Positions 20,462 to 31,430 of a stretch of 64,000 nucleotides of DNA are shown here, one piece after another. The position numbers were made by a program, and so were the translations under genes. Numbering within the stretch: the stretch's first letter is position 1; each line of letters opens with the position of its first letter. Below the pieces are notes generated by a model, which did not search any database, was not told the origin of the DNA, and was given only the letters and a program-made list of their open reading frames with translations. The DNA is from Woeseia sp034521225 (lineage in GTDB: Bacteria; Pseudomonadota; Gammaproteobacteria; Steroidobacterales; Woeseiaceae), in NCBI GenBank assembly GCA_034521225.1, contig JAXHMR010000033.1, positions 62,001 through 126,000 of the forward strand, read 5' to 3'.

Positions 20462-21350
20462 GTGTTCACGGGCAGTCTGGTGGCTCTGGTCACCCCGTTC
20501 GATGCGAACAATCGGGTGGACTATGACGCCGTCGAACGCCTCGTCGAATTCCACGTCAGCGAGGGCAGCGACGGGCTGGTCATTGCCGGCACGACCGGCG
20601 AGTCGCCGACGCTCGAAAAAGACGAGCATGCGGCGCTGATCAAGCGTGTCGTCGAGATCTCGGCCGGGCGACTGCCGGTTATCGCCGGCACCGGTTCGAA
20701 CGCCACCAAGCAGACGATCGACCTGTCACTTTCCGTTGCCGCCAGCGGTATAGCGGCCTACCTGATGGTGGCGCCGTACTACAACAAGCCGGTGCAGGAA
20801 GGCATTTACCAGCACTTCCGGACCATTGCCGATGCCGTCGACAAACCGATCATGCTCTACAACGTGCCGGGGCGCACGGTGACGGACATCCTGCCTGATA
20901 CACTGGCGCGACTCGCCGGGCATTCGCGGATCTTTGGATTGAAGGACGCAACCGGTGACATGCAGCGCCTTGCGGAAATCAGGGACCGGGTGCCGGAGGA
21001 CTTCATGCTTTACAGTGGCGACGATTTCACGACCCGCGAGTTCATCGAATCCGGCGGTCACGGTGTCGTGACCGTCAGCGGCAACGTCGCGCCACGGCTG
21101 ATGTCGGACCTGTGCCGGGCTGCGGCGGCGGACAATGCGAAGGCGAAAGCGCTGGACGAGCGCTTGCAGCCATTGAACACCGCGCTGTTCCTGAGATCAA
21201 ACCCGATACCGGTGAAATACGCACTGGCCAAAATCGGGCCTGATAGCACCGCAAATTCGCTTACCATTGACGCCTTTTGGCGCAGCTCACTACGAACAAA
21301 TGCTGCAGGCAATGCAACACGCCGGCGTCAGCTACGGAGACACTGCATGA
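20462..21350 (+). CDS. dapA: 4-hydroxy-tetrahydrodipicolinate synthase (frameshifted near the end)
   Basis: About 296 residues. It condenses pyruvate with aspartate semialdehyde in lysine and peptidoglycan precursor synthesis. The Schiff-base lysine lies in FGLKDATGD, the catalytic tyrosine in MLYNVPGRT, and the substrate motif is GTTGES. The start is GTG at 20462 (reads MFTGSLVALVTPF), preceded by GAGGAG. A one-base break near 21270 shifts the last 25 codons; in the right frame they read GAAHYEQMLQAMQHAGVS and end at TGA 21348-21350, overlapping the next ATG. Confidence 0.94.
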
Positions 21351-21600
21351 ACTGGGTACGACCTTGTACGATCCTGACCGCGTTACTGCTGGGTGCCTGC
21401 GGCGGCATGCCCGATTGCCAGAAACCCCAACTCTACCAGGAAGCGGTCCCCGGCAAGCGCATCGAATTGCTTGACGGCATGGATAACCTGTCCGCTGCCC
21501 GGGAACTGACGATCCCTGAAGCGTCCCCGACGCACCGCCGCCCCCGGGCGAATGCCTCGATGCACCACCAACGATGCGCACCGCGAGCGATGAAGGGTAG
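21347..21600 (+). CDS. small lipoprotein of unknown function (frameshifted)
   Basis: About 84 residues. A signal peptide ends in the lipobox LLGAC near residue 18, followed by a short polar domain (QLYQEAVPGKRIELLDGMDNLSA). After about 21525 the main frame becomes arginine-rich nonsense; the adjacent frame gives a proline-rich tail ending at TAG 21598-21600, which I take as real. The position after dapA is where E. coli has the larger lipoprotein BamC; this may be a reduced relative or an unrelated replacement. I cannot choose. Confidence 0.6.
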
Positions 21601-21637
21601 AATGGCGCCCCGCCAGCGGCGGGACTGAAAAACAACA

Positions 21638-21722
21638 GGAGAGGTGGCGACGGTCGAAGGTGCTTGCTGGAAAGCAAGTGCTCCGGTAACCCCGTACCGC
21701 GGTTTCGATCCCGCCCTCTCCG
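21638..21722 (+). tRNA. tRNA-Ser(GGA), with apparent single-base deletions
   Basis: The acceptor arms GGAGAGG (21638-21644) and CCTCTCC (21715-21721) pair perfectly. The anticodon stem is CTTGC/GCAAG around GGA, and a long variable arm (CCGGTAACCCCG region) marks a class II tRNA. Compared with a standard tRNA-Ser(GGA), the anticodon loop has six bases instead of seven, and D-loop and T-loop positions are missing. The losses look like the indels in nearby genes. The triplet after the discriminator reads CTA, not CCA. Confidence 0.82.
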
Positions 21723-21776
21723 CTAGTAACGCAAACGGTACTTGCCGGGTTCCCTTTTGCGTTACTGGCGGAGAGG
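21715..21776 (+). repeat. inverted repeat built on the tRNA-Ser 3' end
   Basis: The tRNA 3' end plus following bases (21715-21735) is repeated in inverse orientation at 21756-21776 with 20 of 21 positions matching, forming a hairpin with a 20-nt loop. The 3' half belongs to a 33-nt unit (21744-21776) that recurs directly at 21906-21937. It could act as a terminator or processing signal for the tRNA, or be a repeat that has copied the tRNA end. Confidence 0.8.
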
Positions 21777-21905
21777 CGGATGAGGGCCCCGTTTGACAAA
21801 ACGGCATCGGCTGTTTTGGACGCGCGCAGCGCGCCCCGAAGGGGTGGCGGGCGTTACGCCTGCCATCAATCCCGCCTTTTTCAATGATTATTGAGTGATG
21901 GACCC
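21777..21905. other. gene-free spacer with small hairpins
   Basis: Between the two repeat copies I see no gene. It holds three short palindromes: CCGTTTGACAAAACGG, CCCCGAAGGGG, and TGGCGGGCG paired with CGCCTGCCA around TTA. The stretch reads like a REP-type cluster. Confidence 0.5.
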
Positions 21906-21937
21906 GCCGGGTCCCTTTTGCGTTACTGGCGGAGAGG
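21906..21937 (+). repeat. second direct copy of the tRNA-Ser 3'-end repeat unit
   Basis: This 32-nt stretch matches 21744-21776 with a single base missing. It contains CCCTTTTGCGTTACTGG followed by CGGAGAGG, the reverse complement of the tRNA-Ser acceptor 3' strand. It lies directly beside the end of the convergent TPR gene. Confidence 0.82.
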
Positions 21938-21949
21938 GTACCGGTCCGC

Positions 21950-23040
21950 TCACGCCCGAGGCAATCGAACCTTAAAACCGATCGCGCTATTTTGTGCCGG
22001 TGCCTTTTCGATTGATTTGAGGAACGGCAGCCAGCGTGCATCGGATCGCAGGCGGTGAAAGAGCGGGTCGGCGACGATGTCGGCCGAGACCCGGGTCGCC
22101 GTACCGGACAGCTTTGGCCAGCCAGTCGAAGGCAGCATCGGCATCGCCGCGGTACGCCATGACGTACGCGATGTTGTAAGCGGCATCGTATTCCCAGTTC
22201 TTGATCAGTTCGGCCTGCAGTTCGTCGGCGCGTTCATTGTCGCGTGACGCGTGGTGCGCATGACCTGCCCCAAGCTCCAAGACATCGAGCGGCTCGCGTT
22301 GCATGGATTCCAGGGCAAGCGCGGGCTCGCCACTGAGTAAACGGGCAAGGCCGATCTGGTAGTGGCCGCCGACGCGGTTCGGGCTGAGCCCAAGCGCCGA
22401 CTGGATTGCCGAGATGGCGTCGTCGTAGCGGCCGGCATACAGATAGCTACCGCCGAGGTTGAAGTAGCCGGCCGGATTCAGCGGGTCGCGTGCGACGACA
22501 AACTCGTCCAGAGCGATGCATTCGTCGAGACGGCCGAGACTTTCAACAGCGCTGCGGCGTCACCGATCGTACGGACATTCGTCGGCGCCAGCTGCAGCGC
22601 GCGCTGATAGTGCTGTGCCGCGAGGGCCAGGTTGCCGTCCCCGGAGTAATGCCACCCAGCCGAGCCTTCGAGCACATCACCGACATTGAGCTCGGTGGCA
22701 ATCTGGCTCAGCCGGACGGCCTTGCCCTTGTACGAAAAGGCCGACGTGCGGGAGATGACGCGCAGTTCCGGGATCCGCGCGAGCAGGTTGAGCAGTTCTT
22801 CCGACAGGCCGTCCGAGAAGAACTCATTGCCGGCATCGTCGCTCATATTGATGAATGGTAATACGGCGATGGATTTGTCGCCGTAGGCATCGATCAGCGC
22901 TTCAGTACGCCCGCGTTGCCGGGCTTCCTCGACGCGGCTTTCGAAAATAGCGTCCCGGCAACCTACACCAACAACCACGACGCTACCAGGTAAGCGGCGC
23001 CTACCGGAACACGTTTTCGCTTCCTGAAGTCCGCGACCAT
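21950..23040 (-). CDS. membrane-anchored TolB-like/TPR protein (frameshifted)
   Basis: About 363 residues. The N-terminus, read from the ATG at 23040, is FRKRKRVPVGAAYLVASWLL, a membrane anchor common to TolB-like/TPR proteins linked with class III adenylate cyclases. The middle has the family hallmark IAVLPFINMSDDAGNEFFSDGLSEE-like block, then TPR helices (YFNLGGSYLYAGRYDDAI). Members are usually 500 residues or more, so this one is short. Frame breaks are near 22965, 22545, 22290 and 22100. No cyclase or DNA-binding domain is visible. It borders the tRNA-Ser repeat zone. Function unknown. Confidence 0.68.
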
Positions 23041-23143
23041 GGACATGGACGGAAGATACCCCGGTGCAATGACCACGAATTTAAGCGATTGGCAGGGTCG
23101 TTGTATAGCGGTGCGCGCGAGACCGCTATCGTGGGCGTGCGGG

Positions 23144-23698
23144 TTACTGGCGTTGGGACAGATCAGCCGCGAGGGCGTCCAGCAGCCCGGTGTAACGCTT
23201 GAGGTCCTGATCGCTGTACAGCACGAAGCAGAGGTGCCTGACGACGGTCAGGTGCGGGAGGAACTCGGCCAGCGTCGAAAACACGATATCGGCTGCCGCG
23301 CCGGCCGGATACCCGAACGCACCGGTTGAAATTGCCGGAAACGCAATCGACCGGATGCCGTTCTTCTCGGTGAGCGCCAGCGCTTCCCGGTAGCACGACG
23401 CCAGCAGTTCGTCCGCCGGTTCGTCAATCCCGTATACCGGCCCAAGGCAATGGATGACGTACTTGTTTGGCAAGTTGTGCGCCGACGTGATGACGGCCTG
23501 GCCGGGCCGTATCGGCGCCAGCGGGCGGCACTCCTTTTCCAGCCCCGGGCCTGCGGCGGTATGGATCGCGCCGGCGACGCCGCCGCCGATGCGCAGCTCG
23601 GCATTGGCGGCATTGACGATCGCGTGCATATCCGGCTGCGCGGCTATGTCGCCCTGGCGGCATTCGACGGTGACGCCGTGAATAACCTGTCCGGCCAT
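23144..23698 (-). CDS. macro-domain protein (YmdB-like O-acetyl-ADP-ribose deacetylase)
   Basis: 184 residues, intact. ADP-ribose-binding signatures are VNAANAELRIGGGVAGAIH near the start and AFPAISTGAFGYP in the second half. Proteins of this class remove acetyl from O-acetyl-ADP-ribose or ADP-ribose from proteins. E. coli YmdB also modulates RNase III. The gene stands between the TPR gene and a class V PLP enzyme, 82 bases apart from the latter, all on the minus strand; no further context supports a specific substrate. Confidence 0.88.
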   Translation of the reverse strand: MAGQVIHGVTVECRQGDIAAQPDMHAIVNAANAELRIGGGVAGAIHTAAGPGLEKECRPLAPIRPGQAVITSAHNLPNKYVIHCLGPVYGIDEPADELLASCYREALALTEKNGIRSIAFPAISTGAFGYPAGAAADIVFSTLAEFLPHLTVVRHLCFVLYSDQDLKRYTGLLDALAADLSQRQ

Positions 23699-23780
23699 GA
23701 TTCAAGTCTCCGCTCCGCTACCCGGGAACGTTATCAAGTCGTGTCCGCTGCAGGCAAATCTGCCGGCATCGGCGGACCTG

Positions 23781-25504
23781 TCAGGGCAATGAACACCGGT
23801 CGAGTGCGAAAAACTGCAGATCGTCCAACTCGCCCGGCAGGCGGAAGTCGTGCGCGGCGGATTCATCCGCTCGCGCCGCATGCTCCTGTGCCTCGTTCAG
23901 GTACGAGCGGTACAGTCGCTTGCGCCGGTCGGCCGACATTGCGGTGCGGTGCGGCGTCTACCGCTCGTGCGGCGCTCGCAAGGGACAGCTCGGCGTAACA
24001 GCAGCAGTCCTGCTTGTTCAACCACGCACCGGTGTGCACGTCGAAGTTATACAGCGGCAGGAAGCGGTGCCCATGTTGGCCGACAAAGGACACGGCCTCG
24101 ATGACATAGTCGGCGTCGACATCGTCCATCGTGTAGTGGAAGCCGACGCGGCACCAACCCGGTTTCAGGCCACCATAGCCCGACCCGACAAACTGCCGGT
24201 ACTGCTCCGAGCGCTGCTGGTTAATTTTCAGCAGCCGATGGCCATAGGGACCCGCGCAGGAGCAGCCGGCTCGGGACTGGATCCCGAAGAGATCATTGAG
24301 CAGCGCCGTTATGAATTTCGGATGCAGGTAGTGGCCGCGCGGATCCCATCCGTTGAAGGACGATACCGATGCGCCGTGCCGGGTCGGGATACCCGAGATA
24401 CTCAACCAGGCTCGCCATCCAGCGCTCGAGGGCGCGCTGCAAGAGTTCCCGCTCTCGCACGCCGATACGTTCGGTACCGATGTCATCCTTGATGGCGAAA
24501 GCAAGCGCGGCTTTGAGCGTCTGCATGACACCGGGCGTGCCGGCCTTCTCGCGTTCCTCGATGTCGGCGATAAAGTCCTGGTCTTCTCGGCCGACGTAAT
24601 CGACCGTACCGCCGGCCGCGACCGTCGGCGGCAGGTCGCTCCCGGTAGATCCGTTTGTTGAACGCGAGTGTGCCGCTACGATCCCGGGCCGCGGCCGAGG
24701 AACTTGTGCGGTGAGATGAAGATGGCGTCAAGCGACGCATCGCCGCCACTGACCGGTGGCGGGTTCATGTCGATGTCGACATAAGGGGCACAGGCCGCAT
24801 AGTCGAAGCAGGCGATCGCATCGTATTTATGCAGCAGCGTTGCGATTTCGTGCACCGGTGTCAGCATCCCGCTGACGTTGAGCGCCGCCGAGACGAACCG
24901 ATGCGGCGGCGCCTGTTCTCGGGCGCCTGCAGTAGACGCTCGAGGTGCTCGAGGTCAATGCCGCCGTCCGCATCGAGCTCGACCTCGATGACCGTTGCCT
25001 GGCCCTGGCGCCATGAAATCTCGTTTGAATGGTGTTCGTAGGGCCCGACGAACACAATCGGTTGCCTTTGCGCACGCGTGTCGATGTAACGTTCGAATTC
25101 CTCTGCCCCAAGAAATGACTCGAGCGCGGAATCGAGGCGCTGTGACGTAGCCGGCGGACACGCAATACCAAGAATCTGCTGCAGCTTGTCGATCGCGCCG
25201 GACGCACCGGTGCCGACAGCGATGATGCGGCCATCCGGTCCGGCATTAACAGAGTTCTTTATCATCCGTTCCGCCTGGTGCAACAGCCTCGTCATGCTGC
25301 GGCCGGTGACATCGTCTTCGGTGCCGTGTTGGCGTAATTGCGCTGGATGTTCATCAGGTAATTTTCGACGAAGTGCAGGCAACGGCCGGACGCCGTGTAA
25401 TCGCAGTAAACCATCGTGCGCTCGCCGAACGGCGTCTCGAACGTCGCATCGGCGCCCACCGTCTGGTCACGAAGATAGTCGAAGGGCGTCAGTGACTTGT
25501 TCAT
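23781..25504 (-). CDS. class V aminotransferase-fold PLP enzyme (heavily frameshifted)
   Basis: About 574 residues when indels are balanced. The start MNKSLTPFDYLRDQTVG leads to TMVYCDYTASGR. The PLP histidine region is VGPYEHHSNEISWR, the PLP lysine lies in ISPHKFLGRG, and the C-terminal part includes GWCRVGFHYTMDD and ends FFALDRCSLP at TGA 23781-23783. The fold is that of cysteine desulfurases and MoCo sulfurase-like enzymes, but it is larger than SufS or IscS. At least six breaks, mainly between 24260 and 25320. Substrate unknown. Confidence 0.8.
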
Positions 25505-25635
25505 TGGATGTCGCGGATAGTGATCATAGGCAGATTTTACTTGCTTTTGGCGCAGCAACACTTGCGGCTTACCCGTATGGACAGCCACCAGTCCGGCGAC
25601 CTCAAAGGGACAAAATCCCGTTACAATCGCGCCCC

Positions 25636-27529
25636 ATGCTGCAATTCACACAACTCGCCCTGCGCCGCGGCACGCGGCTGCTGCTCGACAATGTCAGCCT
25701 GCAGATACACCCGGGCCGGAGAGTCGGCGTAACCGGCGCGAACGGCAGCGGCAAGTCCAGCCTGTTTGCGCTGATCCTGGGCGAGTTCGGCCCGGACGCC
25801 GGCGACATCAGCGTGCCGAAGGACTGGATTATCGCACACGTCGCGCAGGAGACACCGTCGGACGAGCGCGCGTCGATCGAGTACGTGCTTGACGGCGATG
25901 CCGAGCTGCGCGACGTCGAAGCACAGATTGCGGGCGCCGAGCGGGACCACCGGGGCGAGGATCTCGCTTTGCTGCACGGCCGTTACGAGAGCATCGGCGG
26001 CTACGCGTCGCGCAGCAGGGCGGCGCAGCTGCTGCACGGCCTGGGCTTTTCAGCGGAAGACGAGGCACACGCGGTCAACACCTTCTCGGGCGGCTGGCGC
26101 GTGCGCCTCAATCTTGCCCGCGCGCTGATGTCCCGGTCGTCGCTGCTGCTGCTCGACGAGCCTACCAACCACCTGGACCTCGACGCCGTCATCTGGCTCG
26201 AGGGCTGGCTGCGCGCCTACCAGGGTACGCTGCTGCTGATCTCGCACGATCGCGACGTTCTTGACAGCGTCGTCGACCACATCGTCAATATCGAGCACAA
26301 CGACGCGACGCTGTACACCGGGAACTACACGGCGTTCGAACGCGTGCGCGCAGAGCGGCTCGCGTTGCAGCAGGCGCAGTACGTCAAGCAGCAGCGCGAG
26401 ATTGCACACATGCGTTCGTTCGTCGATCGCTTCCGCGCCAAGGCCACCAAGGCACGCCAGGCGCAGAGCCGGCTGAAGGCGCTAGAACGCATGGAGACTG
26501 TTGCGCCAGCGCACGTCGACTCGCCGTTCCAGTTTCGCCTGCTGTAAACCCGACAAACTGCCGCGCCCGCTGTTAACCCTGGACCAGGTGTCCGTCGGTT
26601 ACGGTGACACCACTATATTAAGCAAGGTGCGTACGACGATCGTCCCCGGCGACCGCATCGGCCTGCTTGGCGAACCAGCGCCGGGCCAAGTGGGCATTGA
26701 GATCGTTGCTGGGCGGCATGCTCGAACCGCAGGCCGGCGACATGGCTGCCGCGCGTGACCTGAAGGTTGGCTATTTTGCGCAGCACCAGGTCGAGCAATT
26801 GCACCCGGAGCATTCGGCGCTCGAGCACCTCGCGCAGATCGATCCCGCCGCACGCGAGGGTGCGATGCGCACGTGGCTCGGCGGCTTCGGCTTTTCCGGC
26901 GACACGGTGTTCATGCCGACTAAACCGTTCTCCGGCGGCGAGAAATCGCGGCTGGCATTGGCGTTGCTCGTGTACCAAAGGCCGAATCTTCTGCTACTCG
27001 ACGAGCCGACGAACCACCTCGATCTCGAAATGCGCCAGGCGCTCGCCGTCGCGCTGCAGGAATTCGATGGCGCCATGGTGATCGTGTCGCACGATCGTCA
27101 CCTGTTGCGCGTATCGACCGACACACTGCTGCTCGTCCACGGTGGTGGGGTCGCGGAATTCGACGGCAGCCTCGACGACTATCCGGCGTGGCTGTCGGCA
27201 CAGAGTCGCGGCCGGCGTGTAACAGCCGCAAGCGGTGGCGACGGTTCGGCAGCCGGGCGCAAGGCGCGAAAACAGTTGGAGGCCGAGAAACGCCGGTTGC
27301 TGGCGCCGCTCGGCGGCGTCTGGAGGAGATGCAGCAGGAATGGAAGCGTACGGCGGAGCAGGCGCAGGCTGGATAGCCTGGCGCAATCGGCGCTCTCCAG
27401 GCGGAGGACGGTGCGCGCTGGCCGCATTGCTGGCGGACAAGTCGCGCAATGCCGAGCGCCTTGCGGACGTAGAGTAGCGCTGGCTGGGCGAGGGCATGCG
27501 AAGAAATTGAACAGGCAGGGGACGAATGA
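25636..27529 (+). CDS. ABC-F family ATPase, YheS/Uup type (frameshifted)
   Basis: About 630 residues with two ABC domains and no membrane segment. Domain 1: Walker A GANGSGKSS, signature FSGGWRVRLNLARAL, Walker B LLLLDEPTNHLD. The linker is rich in charge. Domain 2 has signature FSGGEKSRLALALL and LLLLDEPTNHLD; its Walker A is broken by indels near 26680. Further breaks are near 26545 and 27315-27500. The stop TGA at 27527-27529 overlaps recQ. ABC-F proteins act on the ribosome E site. Length and layout fit YheS best. Confidence 0.86.
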
Positions 27530-29339
27530 GCGATACGATGCACGACGTGCTGCGGGATGTGTTTGGTTACAGCGCGTTTCGCGGCGACCAGCAGGCCGTC
27601 ATTGAAGCAACGCTGGCCGGTAATGACTCGCTGGTCGTCATGCCGACCGGTGGCGGCAAGTCGCTTTGCTACCAGATTCCGGCATTGCTGCGGGATGGCA
27701 CGGGGCTCATTGTTTCGCCGTTGATCGCGCTGATGCAGGACCAGGTTTCGGCGCTCCATGAACTGGGCGTGGAGGCGGCATTCCTCAATTCGAGCCAGAG
27801 CCTCAATGAGCAGCAGGACGTGATTGCGAAATTGCGGGACGGTACGCTGCAGCTGCTTTACGTCGCGCCCGAGCGCCTGGCCGGCCAGCGCACCCGCGAC
27901 CTGCTCGCGGAGGCTACGCTGTCGCTGATCGCGATCGACGAAGCACATTGCGTGTCGCAGTGGGGCCACGACTTCCGGCAGGAATACCTGACGCTGGATG
28001 AACTGGGCACGCTGTTTCCCGGCGTGCCGCGCATGGCGCTGACGGCAACCGCCACCGGCAGGACGCGTAAGGAAATAGTTGAGCGCCTGGCGCTTGAAGA
28101 CCCGGGCATTTACGTCAGCCCGTTTGACCGGCCAAACATTCGCTACCTCGTGCAACCCAAGACTGATGCCAAGCGGCAGCTGGCAAAGTTTCTCGAGGCG
28201 CACCAGGGTGAAGCCGGCATTGTCTATTGCCTGTCGCGTAAAAAGACCGAGAGCATCGCCGAGTGGCTGCAAGAGCAGGGCGTCAAGGCGTTGCCCTACC
28301 ACGCCGGCCTGGCCTCGGAGATGCGGCGCGAGCACCAGCGGCGGTTTCTTGCCGACGACGGTATCGTCATCGTCGCGACGATTGCGTTCGGCATGGGTAT
28401 CGACAAGCCGGATGTGCGGTTTGTCGTGCACCTCGACCTGCCAAAGAGCATGGAATCGTACTACCAGGAAACCGGACGCGCCGGGCGCGATGGCGAGCCG
28501 GCTGACGCATTCATGGTTTACGGGTTGCAGGATGTCGTACGGCTACGGCAGATGCTGGACGAATCGGATGCCGGCGAGGAATACAAACGTCTCGAGCGCC
28601 TGAAACTCGATGCACTGCTCGGCTGGTGCGAGGTGACCGGGTGCCGCCGGCGGCCGTTGCTGGCCTATTTCGGTGACGAGATGGCCGACGATTGCGGCAA
28701 CTGCGACGGTTGCCTGACGCCGGCGAAGACGTGGGACGGCACGGAAGCCGCGCAGAAACTGATGTCCGCGGTCTACCGCACCGGGCAGCGTTTTCGGTGC
28801 GGCACGTGTTATCGATGTGCTGCTGGGCAAAGCGACTGAAAAGGTCGGCCAGCACGGCCACGCAAACCTGAGTGTGTTCGGCATAGGAACCGACCTGTCC
28901 ATGCAGGCCTGGCGCTCAGTCGTGCGCCAGCTGATCGTCAACGGCTACTTGCGCTCCGATGCAGAGCGTTACGGCGCGCTGGTGCTGACGGAGCAAAGTC
29001 GTGCACTGCTGCGCGGCGACACGACGATTCAATTCCGCGAACCCGAAACGGCAGGCCGGCGTTGCGAAACCGGCGGCAAAGCGATCGCGCCCCATCGCCG
29101 ACGACGAACGCGACCTGTGGGAAGCGTTACGCGCTTGCCGCCAGTCACTGGCCGCCGAACACGACGTGCCGCCTTACGTCATTTTCCACGACAAGACATT
29201 GCACCAGATGCTGGATGAGCGCCCACAGACGGAGAGCGACCTGCTGCAGATCTCGGGTGTCGGCCAGACGAAGCTGGACCGGTACGGGGAGCGGTTCCTT
29301 ACGGTGTTGCGATCGGTCAGTGTCCTGTCCCACAAATAA
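27526..29339 (+). CDS. recQ: ATP-dependent DNA helicase RecQ (frameshifted near the middle)
   Basis: About 604 residues. Helicase motifs: PTGGGKSLCYQ (I), AIDEAHCVSQWGHDFR (II), MALTATAT (III), QETGRAGRDG (VI). The RecQ zinc site is C-x...-CGNCDGC (LGWCEVTGCRR; DDCGNCDGC). The winged helix follows, then an HRDC domain at the end (PPYVIFHDKTLHQM, ISGVGQTKLDRYG). RecQ unwinds 3'-5' in recombination repair. Breaks are near 28800 and 29050. The ATG overlaps the upstream ABC-F stop. Confidence 0.93.
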
Positions 29340-29482
29340 CCAGTGCAAGTCGGCAGCGGATCTTCGTGCCTGGCAAGGCGCGCGATGCGTGAGCAGGGCT
29401 ATTGCGAGGAGCCGGAACGCGGCCAGGCGCGAAAAGCACGCGCCGAATTGTGCTGGTTATTTGTGGAACGGGAGCTTCGAGG

Positions 29483-30263
29483 CTACACCGTAACGTCAAA
29501 CCGGTCCGCGTCGACGGCGAAGGGGAATTTGTCGCGGAATTTGCCGAGCTTGTCCTGGTCAAGTACCGCCGTCGCGGTGCCGACGGCATCACCGAGGTCC
29601 ACCAGGTCGTTGCCGAGATAGTCGATGATCGCACTGCCGCCGACGTAGGGCATGTCGTTGCCGTCCGTGCCGGTGCGGTTGACACCAATGACGTAGCACT
29701 GGTTTTCAATCGCACGCGCCCTGAGCAGCGTCTGCCAGCGTGTGTCGCGGGCTCGGCCAGTTCGCGACGTAAATCAACGCGTCGTAATCGTCTTCGGTGC
29801 GGCGCCGGCTCCAGACCGGAAAGCGCAGGTCGTAACAGACCATTGGCCGTACGCGGACACCTTTTATCGTCATTGTTGCCAGTGTAGTGCCTGCCGCGTA
29901 ATGCTCGTGTTCGCCGGCGAGCCGGAACAGGTGCCGCTTGTCGTACTGCACGAGTTCGCCGTCCGGCATCGCGCAAAGGAAGCGATTGTAATAGCGCCCG
30001 TCGTCTTCGATGATCACGCTGCCGCACACGGCTGCCTGCGCCTGCTGTGCCGTGCTTTGCAGCCACGGCAGCGTCGGGCCGTCCATCGGTTCATGCTGAC
30101 CGGGAGCATCCATCGTGAAACCGGTTGTGAACATCTCCGGCAGTACGATCAGGTCCGTCGGTGACTCCAGCGCGGCAATCATCTCTTCGAACATGCCGCG
30201 GTTTGCCGCCGCGTCATGCCAGTGGAGGTCAGCCTGTACGATAGTGATGTTCAGAGTTGGCAT
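29483..30263 (-). CDS. omega-amidase, YafV/Nit2-like (frameshifted)
   Basis: About 259 residues of the nitrilase superfamily. The catalytic triad is seen as E in VLPEMFTTGF, K in YDKRHLF and C in MVCYDLRFPVW. YafV/Nit2 enzymes hydrolyse 2-oxoglutaramate or 2-oxosuccinamate, the products of glutamine or asparagine transamination. The immediately upstream transaminase, with a 13-base overlap, makes just such products, which strengthens the call. A break near 29720 separates the C-terminus (MPYVGGSAIIDYLGNDLVD), which ends at TAG 29483-29485. Confidence 0.86.
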
Positions 30264-31430
30264 AGTCGTGCTGCAGCCTTTTCCAGTGTTTGATCATCCT
30301 TGGCGAAACAGAATCGCAGCTTGCGGCCCGGCGGCGGCTGTTCACAGAATACCGACACCGGGATCGAGGCCACGCCGATCTCTTTCGTCAGGCGCCTTGC
30401 ATAGTCAACGTCATTTTCATCCGATATCGCGGTGTAATCCAGTATCTGGAAAAACGTGCCCTCGGCCGGCCGCAACTCGAAGCGCGAACCTTTAAGTAGA
30501 GCACAGAAGTGATCACGTTTCTCCTGGTAAAAACCGGACAGCGCCTCGTGGTGGTCGGGCTTCTGCTTCATGAAGTCCGCGAGTGCATGCTGGATCGGGG
30601 TGACGACGCAGAAGCACGTGAACTGGTGCACTTTACGGAACTCGGCGGTCAACGCCGGAGGAGCAATGCGATAACCCACTTTCCAGCCGGTTGCGTGATA
30701 CGTCTTGCCGAATGACGTCACCACGAACGTGCGTTCCCACAGTTCATTGTTCATCAGCGCGCTGAAATGCCGCTGGCCGTCGAACACGATGTGTTCATCA
30801 GAGCCTCGTCAACTCGAGGAGCAGTGCGTTGCTGTCGCGCAGTATGCCGGCCAGCATGTCGAGGTCGCCGGGCTTAAGGATCGCGCCGGTCGGGTTTTGC
30901 GGGAAATTGATGATGACCAGTCGCGTTCGCTCGTTGACGGCATCGGCCAGCTGGTCAAAGTCGATATGAAAGTCGGGTCGGCTGTCGGTCACGACCAGCG
31001 GCAGGTGACGTGTGGTGCCGCCGGCGAGCGTGATCGCCGGCTCGTAGGAGTCGTACGCCGGGTCGAAGACAATGACTTCGTCGTCCGGGCGCACGACGGC
31101 CTGGATGGCGCTGAACAGCCCCTCGGTCGCCCCGGTGCACACGGTAATTTCAGTGTCGATATCAATGGTACGCCCGTACACGGCGGCGACCTTGGCGCCA
31201 ATGGCCTCGCGCAGTGCCGGGACGCCGGGCAGCGGCGAATACTGGTTCGCACCGGCCCGTAGATGATGCTCGATCAGCGCCAGCAGGTCCGGGTGCGGAT
31301 CGAAGCTCGGGAAGCCCTGTGACAGGTTGATGGCGTCGCAGTCGGCCGCGAGCTGCGACATGACGGCGAATATCGTCGTGCCGACGTCCGGCAGCTTGCT
31401 TTCCAGGTGGCGGGTTGATCCCTCGGTCAC
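30251..31430 (-). CDS. methionine/glutamine transaminase, YbdL/MtnE-like (frameshifted)
   Basis: About 392 residues, fold type I class I/II aminotransferase. The start INLSQGFPSFDPHPDL and the PLP pieces NFPQNPTGAIL and TSFGKTYHATGWKVGY (PLP lysine) match YbdL, which prefers methionine and also uses glutamine. A break lies at about 30800, between ALLL and HIVFDGQ, where the sequence DEVYEHI would be expected. The ATG overlaps the dehydrogenase stop (ATGA). With the omega-amidase it forms the glutamine transaminase-omega-amidase pair, giving 2-oxoglutarate and ammonia. Confidence 0.87.

Noticed and set aside
21433..22041. Open frames over the tRNA-Ser repeat zone
   Set aside because: They read through a tRNA and REP-like hairpins and show repeated serine/alanine/asparagine peptides that follow from the DNA repeats.
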